NCBI GenBank assembly: GCA_902800435.1
Contig: CADCEQ010000003.1
Coordinates: 36,705 to 100,704 of the forward strand
DNA: 64,000 nucleotides
From: an uncultured Prevotellaceae bacterium
Lineage (GTDB): Bacteria > Bacteroidota > Bacteroidia > Bacteroidales > Bacteroidaceae
Reading direction: 5' to 3'
Shown: positions 8,344-17,751 of the stretch, piece by piece
Numbering within the stretch: position 1 is the stretch's first letter
Layout: every line of letters begins with the position of its first letter
Position numbers and translations under genes: made by a program
The notes under the pieces: model-generated
What the model saw: only the letters and a program-made list of their open reading frames with translations
Told to the model about the DNA's origin: nothing
Databases searched by the model: none

Positions 8344-10917
8344 ATGAAACGAATGATTTGTATTTTATGGTGTTTTATGCTTGCTGTAGGCGTGCTGCAG
8401 GCTTTGCCGCTTTCGCGCGATGCAGCCCGACAGCGGGCTGTAGACTTTTTGGTTGAGCGTCGTGCGGCGGCACGAGCTGCGGAACCTACACCCGAACCTA
8501 CACTTGTTGAGACTGCTTCGCCTTGCAGCGGCCTTTACGTCTTTAATATCGGCAGCGACGAGGGTTTTATCCTTGTCAGCAGCGACGACCGCAGCGAGGC
8601 GGTGCTGGGTTATGCTGAGAGTGGAGTGTTCGATGCGGCTACGCTGCCTGATAATGCGCGGGCGTGGATATTGGGGCTGGCTGCGGAGAATGGGGCTGAT
8701 GGGCTGAATGGGCAATTTGGGCTGAGTGAACGCGCGGCTATCCGCCCGCTGCTGAAGACGCAGTGGGCACAGAAGTGGCCCTACAACCGGTTATGCCCCA
8801 GCAGCTATGCGACGGGCTGTGTGGCAACGGCCATGGCGCAGGTAATGAAGTATTTCGAGTGGCCACAGGCGGAAACAACGGCTATTCCCGCCTATGATAC
8901 TTACGCAGAGTTGCCGCCTACAGTGTTTGATTGGGGCAGCATGCTTAACGGCTACGGTGGCAACGAATCTACAGAGCAGCGGGTAGCAGTTGCCCAGCTG
9001 ATGCAGTACTGCGGTCACGCCGTCCAGATGCACTATGGAAGCATGTCGAGTGCTTACCCCCAGCTGATTGCCGATGCCATGCACCGCTTCTTCGGTTACG
9101 ACGGTGCTGCTCATATAGTCTATCGCTCTGATTTCGCCTTTGCCGACTGGCAGGCACTTGTCTGTGACGAACTGGAGGCTGGCCGCCCCGTCATCTACTA
9201 TGGGAAGCGTTCGAGCATAGCCCATCAGTTTGTTTGCGACGGTTACGACGGCGAGGGCTTTTTCCACATCAACTGGGGGTGGGGCGGACTGAGCGACGGC
9301 TGGTTCCGGCTGGCAGTACTCAACCCCAAGAAGCCCGGAACGGGCGGCGGCTCCGGTTTCGACGGCTATACCATGAACCAGTCGGCTATCATTGGGCTGC
9401 AGCCTGAGCGTGGCGGTACGTCTTCTATACCGACGCCCCTGCTGACCTGTGAAGAGATACACGTGCTGAGTGCCACCCGTACGGAGCGCGACGATGCGAG
9501 TGGAACATTCCAGTTGCGCATTAGCCGGCCGATGATTAACCACAGCCGCGATACACTGAAGATGGGCATTGGCCTGGCCCTGATGCGCGACGGTGAACTG
9601 GTTGAGGCATCTGAGCTGGTGCAGGTAGCCCAAACCTTTGTGCCAGGCAGCTATATCAGCCGCGGTCTCGGCTATGACTACACCTTCGGCGGAGGGTTGA
9701 CGGGCAGCTACCGCATTGTACCCGTCTGCACCATCAAGCAGGGCAAGACCACTGAGATTGTGCCTGCCCTGGCAGCCGATAGCCGTTATATAGACGTCGA
9801 GCTGACGGAGACGACGCTCACGGTCACCGAGCATCCACGGCGCGGTTTGGTGGTCGACGACATACAGTTCTGCCTGAAGGACGGCGTCATTGATGCCACC
9901 GCCACTATCAGCAACCACGGCGATGACTACGACGGACTGCTCTACCTGATGATCAGTGGCGTGCGCGCAGCCTATATGGGCGTGACCATAGCTGCCGGAG
10001 CTACCGACGAGGTGGTGTTCCGCTACCAGCCGAGATGGACGGAGCAGAAATACCAGATAGGCTATACCGGTGAAGAAAAGGTGTGGATTGCTGAGGGAAC
10101 GGCCCGATACACGACGGCTAACACCGCCGGCACATTTGCCGTCTGGTACGCCGATGGGCGGCAGGAGCGTATAGCCATGACCGATGGTAGTGCTGTGGTG
10201 CCGCCTGAAGCGGTGGCTGTGGAATTCGACGCCGGCATCCCTGAGACCATTGTTCCCAATGGCAATCCCAACTGCTTCTACTACGCCAACAGTGTCAATG
10301 CAGCATTAGAAACGCTGCCGAACGTTGTGAAAGATAATTATGTGAAAGAGCTGAAGCTACACGACGGTTATGAATTCTATTGCCCGATGGCGTTCACGGC
10401 CGGGCATGTGGCGTATACGCGGACGTTTACCAGCGGTTACGACGGCAAGGGGGGCGGCTGGGATACGATGATTTTGCCTTTCGATGTGGAGAACGTCACG
10501 ACTGGCGACGGACAGCAGATTGACTGGTTCCGCTCGCCGCAGGACAAGGGCAAGGACTTCTGGGTGATGACTTTCGGGGGCGGAAAAGGTACGGAACTGA
10601 CGTTCAGCCATGCCCAGCAGATAGAGGCTAACCGGCCTTATCTGATTGCCGTGCCGGGTACGGCGTACGGCGCCCGCTCATTGCAGGGCTGTAGCGTGAC
10701 CTTTGCTGCTGACCACGCCGTGGTCCAGGAAACGGCCCTTACCGCCGACGATGCTAGCGGGTACAGTTTTGTGGGGAGGTATGGGCAGGATGGACAGTCT
10801 GAGCTTGTTGGGCAGGAAGCTCAGGCGCAGTGGTGGCTGCTGAATGAAGAGGGTAGCCGGTTTAAGGGGGCGTTGCGGCGCGCTGCACCGTTCAGGGTTC
10901 TTCTGCGCGCACGGTGA
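8344..10917 (+). CDS. Secreted C10-family (streptopain-like) cysteine protease
   Basis: An 857-residue secreted protein from the ATG at 8344, with a signal peptide ending near LQALP. Residues ~20-125 resemble the C10 propeptide (LYVFNIGSDEGFILVSSDD). The peptidase domain follows: catalytic Cys159 in ATGCVATAMAQVM, catalytic His294 in IAHQFVCDGYDG, then HINWGWGG. The ~480-residue C-terminal part is probably beta-sandwich-like, with no clear T9SS sorting tail. C10 enzymes include SpeB of Streptococcus and interpain of Prevotella. Likely role: extracellular protein degradation. The last 26 bases overlap the convergent DUF1573 gene. The family call is secure; substrate unknown. Confidence 0.9.
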   Translation: MKRMICILWCFMLAVGVLQALPLSRDAARQRAVDFLVERRAAARAAEPTPEPTLVETASPCSGLYVFNIGSDEGFILVSSDDRSEAVLGYAESGVFDAATLPDNARAWILGLAAENGADGLNGQFGLSERAAIRPLLKTQWAQKWPYNRLCPSSYATGCVATAMAQVMKYFEWPQAETTAIPAYDTYAELPPTVFDWGSMLNGYGGNESTEQRVAVAQLMQYCGHAVQMHYGSMSSAYPQLIADAMHRFFGYDGAAHIVYRSDFAFADWQALVCDELEAGRPVIYYGKRSSIAHQFVCDGYDGEGFFHINWGWGGLSDGWFRLAVLNPKKPGTGGGSGFDGYTMNQSAIIGLQPERGGTSSIPTPLLTCEEIHVLSATRTERDDASGTFQLRISRPMINHSRDTLKMGIGLALMRDGELVEASELVQVAQTFVPGSYISRGLGYDYTFGGGLTGSYRIVPVCTIKQGKTTEIVPALAADSRYIDVELTETTLTVTEHPRRGLVVDDIQFCLKDGVIDATATISNHGDDYDGLLYLMISGVRAAYMGVTIAAGATDEVVFRYQPRWTEQKYQIGYTGEEKVWIAEGTARYTTANTAGTFAVWYADGRQERIAMTDGSAVVPPEAVAVEFDAGIPETIVPNGNPNCFYYANSVNAALETLPNVVKDNYVKELKLHDGYEFYCPMAFTAGHVAYTRTFTSGYDGKGGGWDTMILPFDVENVTTGDGQQIDWFRSPQDKGKDFWVMTFGGGKGTELTFSHAQQIEANRPYLIAVPGTAYGARSLQGCSVTFAADHAVVQETALTADDASGYSFVGRYGQDGQSELVGQEAQAQWWLLNEEGSRFKGALRRAAPFRVLLRAR

Positions 10918-11371
10918 CTTGTTCTTCGTCCTCGTCGGGATTCTCTATTAAGTCTCCGCTGATGGTAAGACGCAGGAAGCGTGTCTTGGCGTTGCTGTAG
11001 ACGCGGATGGACTTCTGGAAGTGTCCGGGCATGCGGCCATGGCTGTCGTAGGTGACAGTGATGACGGCTGGGTCGCCCGGCTCGATGCCGCCGTGAGGCC
11101 ACTTCACACCGGTACAGCCGCAACTGGGTACTACAGACTCTAAATGAAGCGTTGTAGCACCGATATTGTGGAACACGAAATCGTAGCTTGTCAGCGTGTC
11201 GATGAAAACGTCGCCAAAGTCGTAGCTCAGGCTGTCGAACTTGATTTCGGCCTCGTCTTCGGTGACGGCAACCTTTTCCAAGACGGCCTTTTTACTCTCT
11301 TTGTTGCAGGAACCAAGTCCTGCTGCCACAAACAGCATGAGTGGCAATGCTAAATATGCTATCTTTTTCAT
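10892..11371 (-). CDS. DUF1573 lipoprotein
   Basis: A 159-residue lipoprotein (GLGSC, Cys22). The core (FDSLSYDFGDVFIDTL, FHNIGATTLHLESVVPSCGCTGV) is the DUF1573 signature, an immunoglobulin-like fold with a conserved SCGCT motif common in Bacteroidetes. Its start overlaps the upstream gene's stop by 4 bases (ATGA), so it is the last gene of the lolD-like/cvfB-like operon. The 3' end overlaps the convergent protease gene by 26 bases. The acidic tail (NPDEDEEQ) is probably disordered. Function unknown beyond envelope localisation. Confidence 0.88.
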   Translation of the reverse strand: MKKIAYLALPLMLFVAAGLGSCNKESKKAVLEKVAVTEDEAEIKFDSLSYDFGDVFIDTLTSYDFVFHNIGATTLHLESVVPSCGCTGVKWPHGGIEPGDPAVITVTYDSHGRMPGHFQKSIRVYSNAKTRFLRLTISGDLIENPDEDEEQVTVRAEEP

Positions 11372-12048
11372 TTTTCTTGGGCTAAATGGATACCATCAGG
11401 CTCGATGGTGATGAGGCGCCGGCGGTAGAGGTCGCCGACGGCCTGCTTGTAGGCTTTCTTGGAGACACCGAAACGGGCAGAGATGGCTTCGGCAGGGGAG
11501 TGGTCGCCGAGCGGGCAGAAGCCGTCGTTCTCGTAGAGATGGCGCAGCAGTACCTCGGCGAAGTCGAGGGCGCGCTGGCGGCCGGTGGTCTTCTGGTAGC
11601 GCTCTACCTTGGCGGTAGCCATCAGGCGATGGGTCTTCTCATCCTCCATGACGTAGACATAGTAGGTGTTGCCGCGCTCCATGCGCTGTTTCTGCTCACG
11701 GAAGGGGCAGAAGAGGTCCTTCTGCAGGCCCCAGCGGAGGAAGGCACCGTACTCGTTGGTCCAGGCGCACTCCATGTAGGCGAACTCGCCGACGGTGGCC
11801 AAGGGGCGCTCGGTGGTGGCGACGATGCGCTCGTCGTGGTCGAGATAGAGGAAGACTTCGAGCGTGTCGCCGATGTGCATGTCGGGGGTGACGTAGCGCT
11901 GGGGGAGGAGGATTTCGTCGTAGATTCCTGCCTGGGGGGCAGCGGCACCGCCGCTGCACAGCGAACCCTCGGGGGTGGGGGCGAGGTAGAGGCCGAAGTC
12001 TACGCGCTTGACGATGCGGAGGGTGTTGTATTTGCCGAGGGTGATCAT
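11368..12048 (-). CDS. CvfB-like S1-domain RNA-binding protein, shortened
   Basis: A 226-residue cytoplasmic protein resembling the CvfB/YitL family, normally ~280-300 residues with three S1-like domains plus a winged helix. Visible: S1-like domain 1 ([14 protein letters not shown]...EILLPQRYV), domain 2 ([33 protein letters not shown]...), then directly the winged helix ([46 protein letters not shown]). The third S1 domain appears to be missing in frame. Domain 1 carries an odd Gly/Ala insert coded by a hairpin repeat. The start overlaps the upstream ATPase stop and the end overlaps the DUF1573 start, implying translational coupling. Probably an RNA-binding regulator. Confidence 0.8.
   Translation of the reverse strand: MITLGKYNTLRIVKRVDFGLYLAPTPEGSLCSGGAAAPQAGIYDEILLPQRYVTPDMHIGDTLEVFLYLDHDERIVATTERPLATVGEFAYMECAWTNEYGAFLRWGLQKDLFCPFREQKQRMERGNTYYVYVMEDEKTHRLMATAKVERYQKTTGRQRALDFAEVLLRHLYENDGFCPLGDHSPAEAISARFGVSKKAYKQAVGDLYRRRLITIEPDGIHLAQEK
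11932..11983. repeat. Hairpin repeat inserted in frame in the cvfB-like gene
   Basis: Contains a perfect hairpin GCAGCGGCACCGCCGCTGC (11939-11957) followed by CTCGGGGGTGGGGGCG, a tail like that of the four repeat units at 49.3-52 kb. On the minus strand it codes [17 protein letters not shown], which breaks the first S1 domain between two expected strands. Confidence 0.5.
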
Positions 12049-12761
12049 GGGGCGGTGGGGGCTTCTGCGGGTTCTTCGGTAGGTTCTTCGGTGGGGGCTT
12101 CGGAGAGTGGCTGCTCGATGATGCCGTCGCGGAGGTGGATGGTACGGTCGGTGAGGGTGGCGAGCTGCTCGTCGTGGGTAACGATGACGAAGGTCTGGCC
12201 GAAACGGTCGCGGAGGTCGAAGAAGAGCTGGTGGAGCTCCTGCTTGTTATGCGTGTCGAGAGAGCCGGATGGCTCGTCGGCAAGGATGACGGCTGGGTTG
12301 TTGATGAGGGCGCGGGCCACGGCGATGCGTTGTTTCTCGCCGCCTGAGAGCTCGTTGGGCTTGTGGGTTGCACGGTCTGTGAGCTGCATGAACTGCAGCA
12401 GTTCCATGGCGCGCTCGCGGGCCTGCTTCTGTGAGGTGCCGGCGATGTAGGCAGGAATCATTATATTCTCTAAGGCGGTGAACTCGGGCAGCAGCTGGTG
12501 GAACTGGAAGACGAAGCCGAGGTGGCGGTTGCGGAAGTCGGCGAGGGCTTGCTGCGAGAGGGTGGTGGTGTCGATACTATCGACACATACGGAACCGGCA
12601 TCGGGGCGGTCGAGGGTGCCGATGATCTGGAGCAGGGTGGTCTTGCCGGCGCCGGAAGGTCCGACGATGCTGACAATCTCGCCACGGTCGATGTGCAGGT
12701 CGATGCCCTTGAGCACCTGGAGCGAGCCGAAGCTCTTGGTAATGTTGCGGGTTGTGATCAT
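12045..12761 (-). CDS. LolD-like ABC transporter ATP-binding protein
   Basis: 238 residues from the ATG at 12761; the open frame extends upstream, but a -7 box 18 bases ahead of this ATG supports the shorter start. All ABC ATPase motifs are present: Walker [10 protein letters not shown], signature [15 protein letters not shown], Walker [15 protein letters not shown]-loop IVTHD. It resembles LolD/MacB-type ATPases that drive lipoprotein release or efflux with FtsX-like permeases; no permease is adjacent. The C terminus carries an unusual low-complexity tail ([18 protein letters not shown]). First gene of a three-gene operon; the stop overlaps the next start. Confidence 0.9.
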   Translation of the reverse strand: MITTRNITKSFGSLQVLKGIDLHIDRGEIVSIVGPSGAGKTTLLQIIGTLDRPDAGSVCVDSIDTTTLSQQALADFRNRHLGFVFQFHQLLPEFTALENIMIPAYIAGTSQKQARERAMELLQFMQLTDRATHKPNELSGGEKQRIAVARALINNPAVILADEPSGSLDTHNKQELHQLFFDLRDRFGQTFVIVTHDEQLATLTDRTIHLRDGIIEQPLSEAPTEEPTEEPAEAPTAP

Positions 12762-12779
12762 TGCTTGTGAATTTGGCTG

Positions 12780-12787
12780 CAAAGGTA
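12780..12787 (-). promoter_or_regulatory. -7 box for the LolD-like operon
   Basis: CAAAGGTA on the plus strand is TACCTTTG on the minus strand, 18 bases before the ATG. It forms a divergent promoter pair with 12832-12839. Confidence 0.65.
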
Positions 12788-12831
12788 ATAAAAAAATAGG
12801 AAATGAGAAATGGGAAATGAGTTTTTTTGCG

Positions 12832-12839
12832 TAACTTTG
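12832..12839 (+). promoter_or_regulatory. -7 box for the antiporter gene
   Basis: TAACTTTG lies 8 bases before the ATG at 12848, giving a nearly leaderless transcript. Confidence 0.65.
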
Positions 12840-12847
12840 CACCCGAA

Positions 12848-15022
12848 ATGAAGATACTGACTTCGTACTTCCCCATTACCGACCCCACGCTGATATTCTT
12901 CGTGGTGCTGCTCGTTATCCTGTTTGCCCCTATCATCATGGGCAAGCTGAGGATTCCGCACATCATCGGCATGGTGCTGGCGGGCGTCATCATGGGGCAG
13001 TACGGCCTGAACATCCTGGAGCGCGACAACTCGTTCGAGCTGTTCGGGCGCGTCGGTCTCTACTACATCATGTTCCTGGCCGGCTTGGAGATGGACAGGG
13101 AGGGCGTGAAGAAGAACAAGCAGCGGTTCCTCGTCTTCGGCCTGCTCACATGTCTGGTGCCCCTGGGGTTGACGTACCTGATGGCCATCACGATGCTGCA
13201 CTACACGCCGGCGGCATCGTTCCTGCTGGGCTGTATCATGGCCTCGAACACGCTCATTGCCTATCCCATCATCAGCCGCTACGGCCTGCAGCGGCACCAT
13301 TCGGTGGCGCTCTCTGTGGGGTCGTCGATAATCAGCCTGTTCTTGGCGCTGGTGATGATTGCCGGACTGGCGGGGAGCTACGGTAGCGGCACCGCTGCAC
13401 AGCCGACAGCGGGGGGAGCTTGGCTGTTCTGGCTGCTGTTCGTGGTGAAGCTGGGGGCCTATATCGGGCTTATGGTGTGGCTCATCCCGCATCTGACGCG
13501 CTATTTCCTGCGCCGCTACAGTGATGCCGTGATGCAGTTCATCTTTGTCTTGGCCGTTATGTTCCTCAATGCTGCACTGACTGACTACATCGGTCTGGAA
13601 GGCATCTTCGGCGCTTTCTTCTCGGGACTCATCCTGAACAGGTACATCCCCCACGTGTCGCCGCTGATGAACCGTCTGGAGTTTACGGGGAATGCCCTGT
13701 TTATACCTTATTTCCTAATCGGTGTGGGCATGCTCATCAACGTACGCATGCTGCTGCAAGGCCCCTACGTGCTGTGGGTGATGCTGATGATTGCCTTCTT
13801 CGGCACCTTCGGCAAGGCAGTGGCAGCCTATCTGTCGAGCCTGCTGTTTCGGCTGCCGAAGCGCGACGGAAACATGATGTTCGGCCTGACGTCGGCTCAC
13901 GCTGCCGGTGCCATCGCCATCGTCATGGTGGGCATGCGCTTGGAGGTGGGGCCGGGCGAGTACCTGACGAACGACAACATGCTGAACGGCGTGGTGCTGA
14001 TGATTCTGGTCACCTGCATCATCTCGACGCTGATGACTGAGCACGCCTCGCAGCAGATTATCCTTTCGCAGTCAGTTGAGTCCCACAATACCCATCCTGC
14101 CCACAATGCCCATTCTGCCCACCACGAGAACATCCTCATCTGCGTAAAATATCCCGAGATAGCGCCGCAGCTGCTCAACCTCGCTCTGCTCGTGCGCAGC
14201 CAGCACCACCCGCAGGGACTGGTCGCCCTGAACGTGGTCTATGACGACCAGCACGCCACCACCAACCGTGAGGAGGGCTTGCGGCTGTTCGAACAGCTGC
14301 AACGGCAGGCCAGCGCCTCGGAGGTGCAGCTGCAGACGCAGGTGCGACTGGCCACCAACATTGCCAACGGCATTAAGCACGCCTTCCGCGAGACGGGCTG
14401 CTCGGAGGTTATCATGGGCATGCACGTACACACCTCGCAGAACGCGAAGTTCTGGGGCGACTTCATCCAGAGCCTTTACAATGGCCTGAACCGCCAGATT
14501 ATGCTCTCGCGTTTTGTTCAGCCGCTGAACACACTGCGCCGCATCCGTGTGGCGGTGCCCAGCCGGGCTGAGTTTGAGCCGGGCTTCCACCGCTGGTTAG
14601 AGCGTCTGAGCCAATTGGCCGAACAACTGGACTGCCGCATACAGTTCCACGGGCGCGACGAGTCGCTGACGCTGATTGCCAAGTATATCAACGACAGCCA
14701 CCCCTCCGTGCGGGCTGAGTTCACGCCTATGGGGCACTGGAACGAGCTGCCGCAGCTGGCCGCCCATATTGCCGACGACCACCTTTTCGTCGTCGTCACC
14801 GCCCGTCGCGGCACCATTTCTTATAAGAACGCTCTCGACCGCCTGCCCGACGAACTGCAGCAGTACTTCTCGGGCAAGAACCTGATGATTATCTTCCCCG
14901 ACCAGTACGGCGACCAGAAGGAGGACAGCATGAGCTTCACCGAGGCCCAGCACCATGAGGAAAAGTCCATCTACGACACCGTACTGCGGTGGCTGCACCA
15001 CCCGAGGGAAAGGCGTAAGTAA
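12848..15022 (+). CDS. CPA2-type cation/proton antiporter with C-terminal USP-like domains
   Basis: A 724-residue membrane protein from the ATG just after the -7 box. Residues ~1-400 hold about a dozen hydrophobic segments with CPA2 (KefB/NapA) features such as [35 protein letters not shown] and [15 protein letters not shown]. Residues ~420-700 are cytoplasmic and resemble tandem universal-stress-protein domains. The two parts are joined by a His-rich linker from an 18-bp tandem repeat. Predicted role: Na+ or K+/H+ exchange and pH homeostasis. Ion specificity cannot be read from the sequence. Confidence 0.88.
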   Translation: MKILTSYFPITDPTLIFFVVLLVILFAPIIMGKLRIPHIIGMVLAGVIMGQYGLNILERDNSFELFGRVGLYYIMFLAGLEMDREGVKKNKQRFLVFGLLTCLVPLGLTYLMAITMLHYTPAASFLLGCIMASNTLIAYPIISRYGLQRHHSVALSVGSSIISLFLALVMIAGLAGSYGSGTAAQPTAGGAWLFWLLFVVKLGAYIGLMVWLIPHLTRYFLRRYSDAVMQFIFVLAVMFLNAALTDYIGLEGIFGAFFSGLILNRYIPHVSPLMNRLEFTGNALFIPYFLIGVGMLINVRMLLQGPYVLWVMLMIAFFGTFGKAVAAYLSSLLFRLPKRDGNMMFGLTSAHAAGAIAIVMVGMRLEVGPGEYLTNDNMLNGVVLMILVTCIISTLMTEHASQQIILSQSVESHNTHPAHNAHSAHHENILICVKYPEIAPQLLNLALLVRSQHHPQGLVALNVVYDDQHATTNREEGLRLFEQLQRQASASEVQLQTQVRLATNIANGIKHAFRETGCSEVIMGMHVHTSQNAKFWGDFIQSLYNGLNRQIMLSRFVQPLNTLRRIRVAVPSRAEFEPGFHRWLERLSQLAEQLDCRIQFHGRDESLTLIAKYINDSHPSVRAEFTPMGHWNELPQLAAHIADDHLFVVVTARRGTISYKNALDRLPDELQQYFSGKNLMIIFPDQYGDQKEDSMSFTEAQHHEEKSIYDTVLRWLHHPRERRK
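14082..14117 (+). repeat. Two 18-bp tandem repeats in the antiporter linker
   Basis: Two copies of CCCACAATRCCCATYCTG, coding the His/Ala/Pro linker [15 protein letters not shown] between the membrane and stress-protein domains. A third partial unit follows. Confidence 0.7.
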
Positions 15023-15030
15023 TTTTTTTG

Positions 15031-15059
15031 GCACGGATTATACAGATTACACGGATTTT
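15031..15059. repeat. CACGGATT/ACAGATT intergenic repeat
   Basis: GGCACGGATTATACAGATT runs into ACACGGATTTTTT, a pair of near-identical half-units between the antiporter stop and the asd promoter. It resembles short AT-rich intergenic repeats common in Bacteroidales. Confidence 0.4.
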
Positions 15060-15062
15060 TTG

Positions 15063-15070
15063 TAATTTTG
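15063..15070 (+). promoter_or_regulatory. -7 box for asd
   Basis: TAATTTTG 33 bases upstream of the asd ATG at 15104. Confidence 0.55.
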
Positions 15071-15103
15071 CAGCCGAAAAGTGATTTTTATAGGAAAAGC
15101 AAA

Positions 15104-16117
15104 ATGAAAGTAGCAATTGTTGGCGCTTCGGGCGCCGTGGGCCAGGAGTTCCTGCGCCTGCTTGACGAGAGAAATTTCCCGATGGATGAACTGGTGCTGT
15201 TCGGCTCCGAACGTTCCGCCGGCCGGAAGTACACCTTCCGTGGCCAGGAACTGACGGTGAAGCTGCTCCAGAAGAATGACGACTTCAAGGACATCGACAT
15301 CGCCTTCACGTCGGCCGGTGCCGGCACGTCGAAGGAGTTTGCCGAGACAATAACGAAATACGGCTGCGTGATGATCGACAACTCGTCGGCTTTCCGCATG
15401 GACGAGGATGTGCCCCTGGTGGTGCCCGAGTGCAACGCCGAGGACGCCCTGAACCGTCCGCGCGGCATCATCGCTAACCCCAACTGCACAACCATCATGA
15501 TGGTCGTCGTGCTGCAGCCCTTAGAGCAGCTGAGTCATATCAAGCGCATCCACGTGGCCTCCTACCAGAGTGCTTCGGGTGCAGGTGCCGCCGCTATGCA
15601 GGAGCTGCAGCAGCAGTACAAGGAGATTGTGGAGACGGGCGAGGTGAAGACCATTAAGAAGTTCCCCCACCAGCTGGCCTACAATGTCATCCCGCAGATT
15701 GACGTGTTCCAGCCCAACGGCTACACGAAGGAGGAGATGAAGATGTATAACGAGACACGGAAGATCATGCATACCGACGCGAAGTGTTCGGCCATGTGCG
15801 TCCGCGTCAGTTCGCTGCGCTCGCACTCGGAGAGCGTATGGATTGAGACCGAGCGCCCGCTCACAGTCGAGGAGGCCCAGCAGGCCATTGCCCAGGCTCC
15901 CGGCTGCACGCTGGTCGACGACCCGTCGACGCTGACCTATCCGATGCCGCTCGACACCGCGGGCAAGGATGATGTCTTCGTTGGCCGTGTACGAAAGGAC
16001 CTGACTGACGACTGCGGTCTGACCTTCTGGCTCTCGGGCGACCAAATCCGCAAGGGTGCCGCCCTGAATGCCGTGCAAATAGGCGAATACCTGATAAAAG
16101 TAGGAAACGTCAAATAA
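15104..16117 (+). CDS. asd: Aspartate-semialdehyde dehydrogenase
   Basis: 337 residues; NADPH-dependent reduction of aspartyl phosphate to aspartate semialdehyde on the route to lysine, diaminopimelate, threonine and methionine. The N terminus has the nucleotide-binding loop [12 protein letters not shown]. The catalytic Cys128 is in [10 protein letters not shown], and [11 protein letters not shown] and [11 protein letters not shown] match substrate-binding regions. Length is typical. I chose the ATG at 15104, which starts exactly at the Rossmann strand ([10 protein letters not shown]), over the upstream in-frame ATG at 15068 lying in the promoter. A small lipoprotein gene follows 13 bases later. 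Confidence 0.96.
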   Translation: MKVAIVGASGAVGQEFLRLLDERNFPMDELVLFGSERSAGRKYTFRGQELTVKLLQKNDDFKDIDIAFTSAGAGTSKEFAETITKYGCVMIDNSSAFRMDEDVPLVVPECNAEDALNRPRGIIANPNCTTIMMVVVLQPLEQLSHIKRIHVASYQSASGAGAAAMQELQQQYKEIVETGEVKTIKKFPHQLAYNVIPQIDVFQPNGYTKEEMKMYNETRKIMHTDAKCSAMCVRVSSLRSHSESVWIETERPLTVEEAQQAIAQAPGCTLVDDPSTLTYPMPLDTAGKDDVFVGRVRKDLTDDCGLTFWLSGDQIRKGAALNAVQIGEYLIKVGNVK

Positions 16118-16130
16118 ATAAAAGAAGCTT

Positions 16131-16604
16131 ATGAAGAAAATCCTGTTGGCCGTAGTGGCCGTCATTGCAATGTGCGCTTGCTCGGGCGAGCGTGAGTATC
16201 TGAACTATCGCGGCATGTCGATGGGCATGTCGGCCAAGAGCATGGTCGACTCGCTGGAGTTGCAGGGGCTCGCCCTCGACACAGCGCACTCTACGGAGAC
16301 CAGCTTCGTGCTGGCCGATACCATTGCCCGTAACTTTGTCGTGACCGTCTACCACCAGAACGACACCATCTCGGACATTCTGGAACAGTATACGGCCACG
16401 TATAATGACTCGACCTCGAACCTCTGGCAGGCCAAGCACGACGAGTTTGAGAAGGAGTTTGGTTGGCCCAACATGGGCAAGCACGGCGACCTGCACAAGG
16501 AGGCCACCTTTGAGAGCAAGAAGGGCACCGTCCTGCTGACACTGCTCAACACGTACTCGCCCACCGTCTCGGTGCGCTACTCAACGTCGACGACGAAAGA
16601 CTAA
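16131..16604 (+). CDS. Small lipoprotein, unknown function
   Basis: A 157-residue lipoprotein with a short signal ending MCACS; Cys17 (or Cys15) is the lipid anchor. The mature part (YRGMSMGMSAKSMVDSLELQGL) resembles small Bacteroidales lipoproteins of unknown role. It follows asd closely and ends in a strong terminator, so probably shares its transcript. This is the last chromosomal gene before the integrative element. Confidence 0.75.
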   Translation: MKKILLAVVAVIAMCACSGEREYLNYRGMSMGMSAKSMVDSLELQGLALDTAHSTETSFVLADTIARNFVVTVYHQNDTISDILEQYTATYNDSTSNLWQAKHDEFEKEFGWPNMGKHGDLHKEATFESKKGTVLLTLLNTYSPTVSVRYSTSTTKD

Positions 16605-16610
16605 TACACA

Positions 16611-16646
16611 AAAAAGAAGCAAGCCCGAAAAGCTTGCTTCTTTTTT
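16611..16646 (+). terminator. Intrinsic terminator after the asd transcript
   Basis: AGAAGCAAGC pairs with GCTTGCTTCT, followed by a run of six T. The A-run on the other side makes it potentially bidirectional. It abuts the left att site. Confidence 0.85.
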
Positions 16647-16665
16647 GTGTCGACACTTGGACTCG
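16645..16665. repeat. Left att core (attL)
   Basis: 21 bases ending GTCGACACTTGGACTCG, identical to 26061-26081. This copy lacks the rest of the tRNA, as expected for the duplicated end of a tRNA-targeted element. Confidence 0.88.
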
Positions 16666-16768
16666 GTGCGTGTTATTTAATCTTAAAAAATTTCTTTTAA
16701 TCTCTAAATGCCTAAAAATAAGGAGTTTTTGAGTGTTTGAGATTTAGAGCGATTTGTTAAGGTTTTGA

Positions 16769-16812
16769 AAAAGTCCCCCAAAAGTCCCCCAAAAATCCCC
16801 CAAAAATCCCCC
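16769..16812. repeat. Four tandem 11-bp AAAARTCCCCC repeats (left arm sites)
   Basis: Four contiguous 11-mers: two AAAAGTCCCCC and two AAAAATCCCCC. The same unit occurs twice near the right end (25979-25999). The position ~100 bp inside attL fits integrase arm-binding sites. Confidence 0.6.
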
Positions 16813-16865
16813 AAGAAAAACCGCCCCATCCTCACGGACAGCAGCGGTCAGCAAAATTCATGGTG

Positions 16866-16873
16866 CAAAGGTA
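16866..16873 (-). promoter_or_regulatory. Possible leftward -7 box near attL
   Basis: CAAAGGTA on plus (TACCTTTG on minus). A 9-codon frame ATG...TGA begins 4 bases further along the minus strand. It would transcribe out toward attL; purpose unknown. Confidence 0.35.
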
Positions 16874-16969
16874 CAAATTATTTTCGGAATTGTCGCGTTT
16901 TTCACTCAAAAAAAGGAAAAGGCAGTTGACAAGTCGCCCTTTCACCCGCGCGCGCGTTAGTCATTAAAA

Positions 16970-17070
16970 GGGTGTTGATTCAGTCAACACCCCTGGGCGT
17001 GAAAAGCGAAAGATAATCTGCAAATCCAAATTTGGTTCGGCTATCACGTGAGGGAATTTTTTCCCTCACG
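16970..17070. other. Hairpin-rich non-coding end of the element
   Basis: In the 16666-17179 gene-free stretch, besides the arm repeats, two hairpins stand out: GGGTGTTGA with TCAACACCC (16970-16992), and CGTGAGGGAA with TTCCCTCACG (17047-17070). The second could terminate the leftward small-gene operon that ends at 17180. A 10-base motif ATCCTCACGG also occurs near both 16830 and 17138. Confidence 0.45.
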
Positions 17071-17179
17071 TACATCAGGGGAATTATTCCCTTATGTTGA
17101 AAATCAGTTAGGTCTCCCCCAAAAAGAAAGTGAGCTATCCTCACGGACGGCTCACCCCCAATGTAAATATGAAGTGAAA

Positions 17180-17377
17180 CTAAAGTATTATGACCTTCCC
17201 GTCGCTGACGCTGACAAGCCCCAAGTCTTGCAGTTCGCGGCGTACGTCTCGCGCCTCTCGCGGGAATGTGCGAAGATGCCCGCAGAGGTACGTTTCAAAA
17301 ACGCCCACGTCGGTCTCCTTGCGTCCATGGTGCTTTATGTACCATGTTACGCACTCTCGTAATTTCTCGTCGCTCAT
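17180..17377 (-). CDS. Small possible winged-helix protein of the element
   Basis: 65 residues from the ATG at 17377, which overlaps the upstream stop by 4 bases (ATGA). Only this part of the longer open frame has protein-like composition. The sequence (LRECVTWYIKHHGRK...PREARDVRRELQDLGLVSVSDGKVIIL) reads as a small helical domain ending in a beta wing, suggestive of a winged-helix DNA-binding fold. Last gene of a four-gene leftward operon. No family recognised. Confidence 0.5.
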   Translation of the reverse strand: MSDEKLRECVTWYIKHHGRKETDVGVFETYLCGHLRTFPREARDVRRELQDLGLVSVSDGKVIIL

Positions 17378-17751
17378 TGCTCTGGCTGTTTTGGCGGTCT
17401 GCCGATTCGTTTGGGTATGACCTTTTCGGTAAAAAAGTACTTTGTCTCGTCGGCTGTGCTTCTGATGATGTAACCCTCCCTGACGGCGACACTGAACGCC
17501 CATCGGCTCATGGCGGTTTTCCACTTGCTGGGGAAGATTGCGAAGCCTTTGGGGTAGCACTCGAAAAGCCCTATGATGGTCGGCTCGTCGTATGCCTCGG
17601 CCATACATTCAACTAAAAACCAATCTGAATCGTGCCAGAAATACAAGCTGATGATGTCCCGTAGCATTCTTTTTACGTCGGGGACGGAATAGCTCAGCTG
17701 CATCGAGATCTCGTCTGCCTTGCAGTCAATTAGTCGATTTCGCAGAATCAT
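17374..17751 (-). CDS. Unknown element protein, 125 aa
   Basis: Starts at ATG 17751, coupled (ATGA) to the stop of the upstream gene. It is rich in aromatic residues (YFWHDSDWFLVECMAEAYDEPTI, FAIFPSKWKTAMSRWAF) and ends in a basic tail KVIPKRIGRPPKQPEQ that resembles an AT-hook-like GRP motif. No family recognised. The tight coupling with both neighbours argues that it is a real gene acting with them. Confidence 0.6.
   Translation of the reverse strand: MILRNRLIDCKADEISMQLSYSVPDVKRMLRDIISLYFWHDSDWFLVECMAEAYDEPTIIGLFECYPKGFAIFPSKWKTAMSRWAFSVAVREGYIIRSTADETKYFFTEKVIPKRIGRPPKQPEQ

Noticed and set aside
11386..12450. Plus-strand open frame across the cvfB-like and LolD-like genes
   Set aside because: Shadow of two genes with clear motifs on the minus strand.
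16769..16812. Tandem C-rich 11-mers as a CRISPR array
   Set aside because: The units are contiguous with no spacers, and no cas gene is present.
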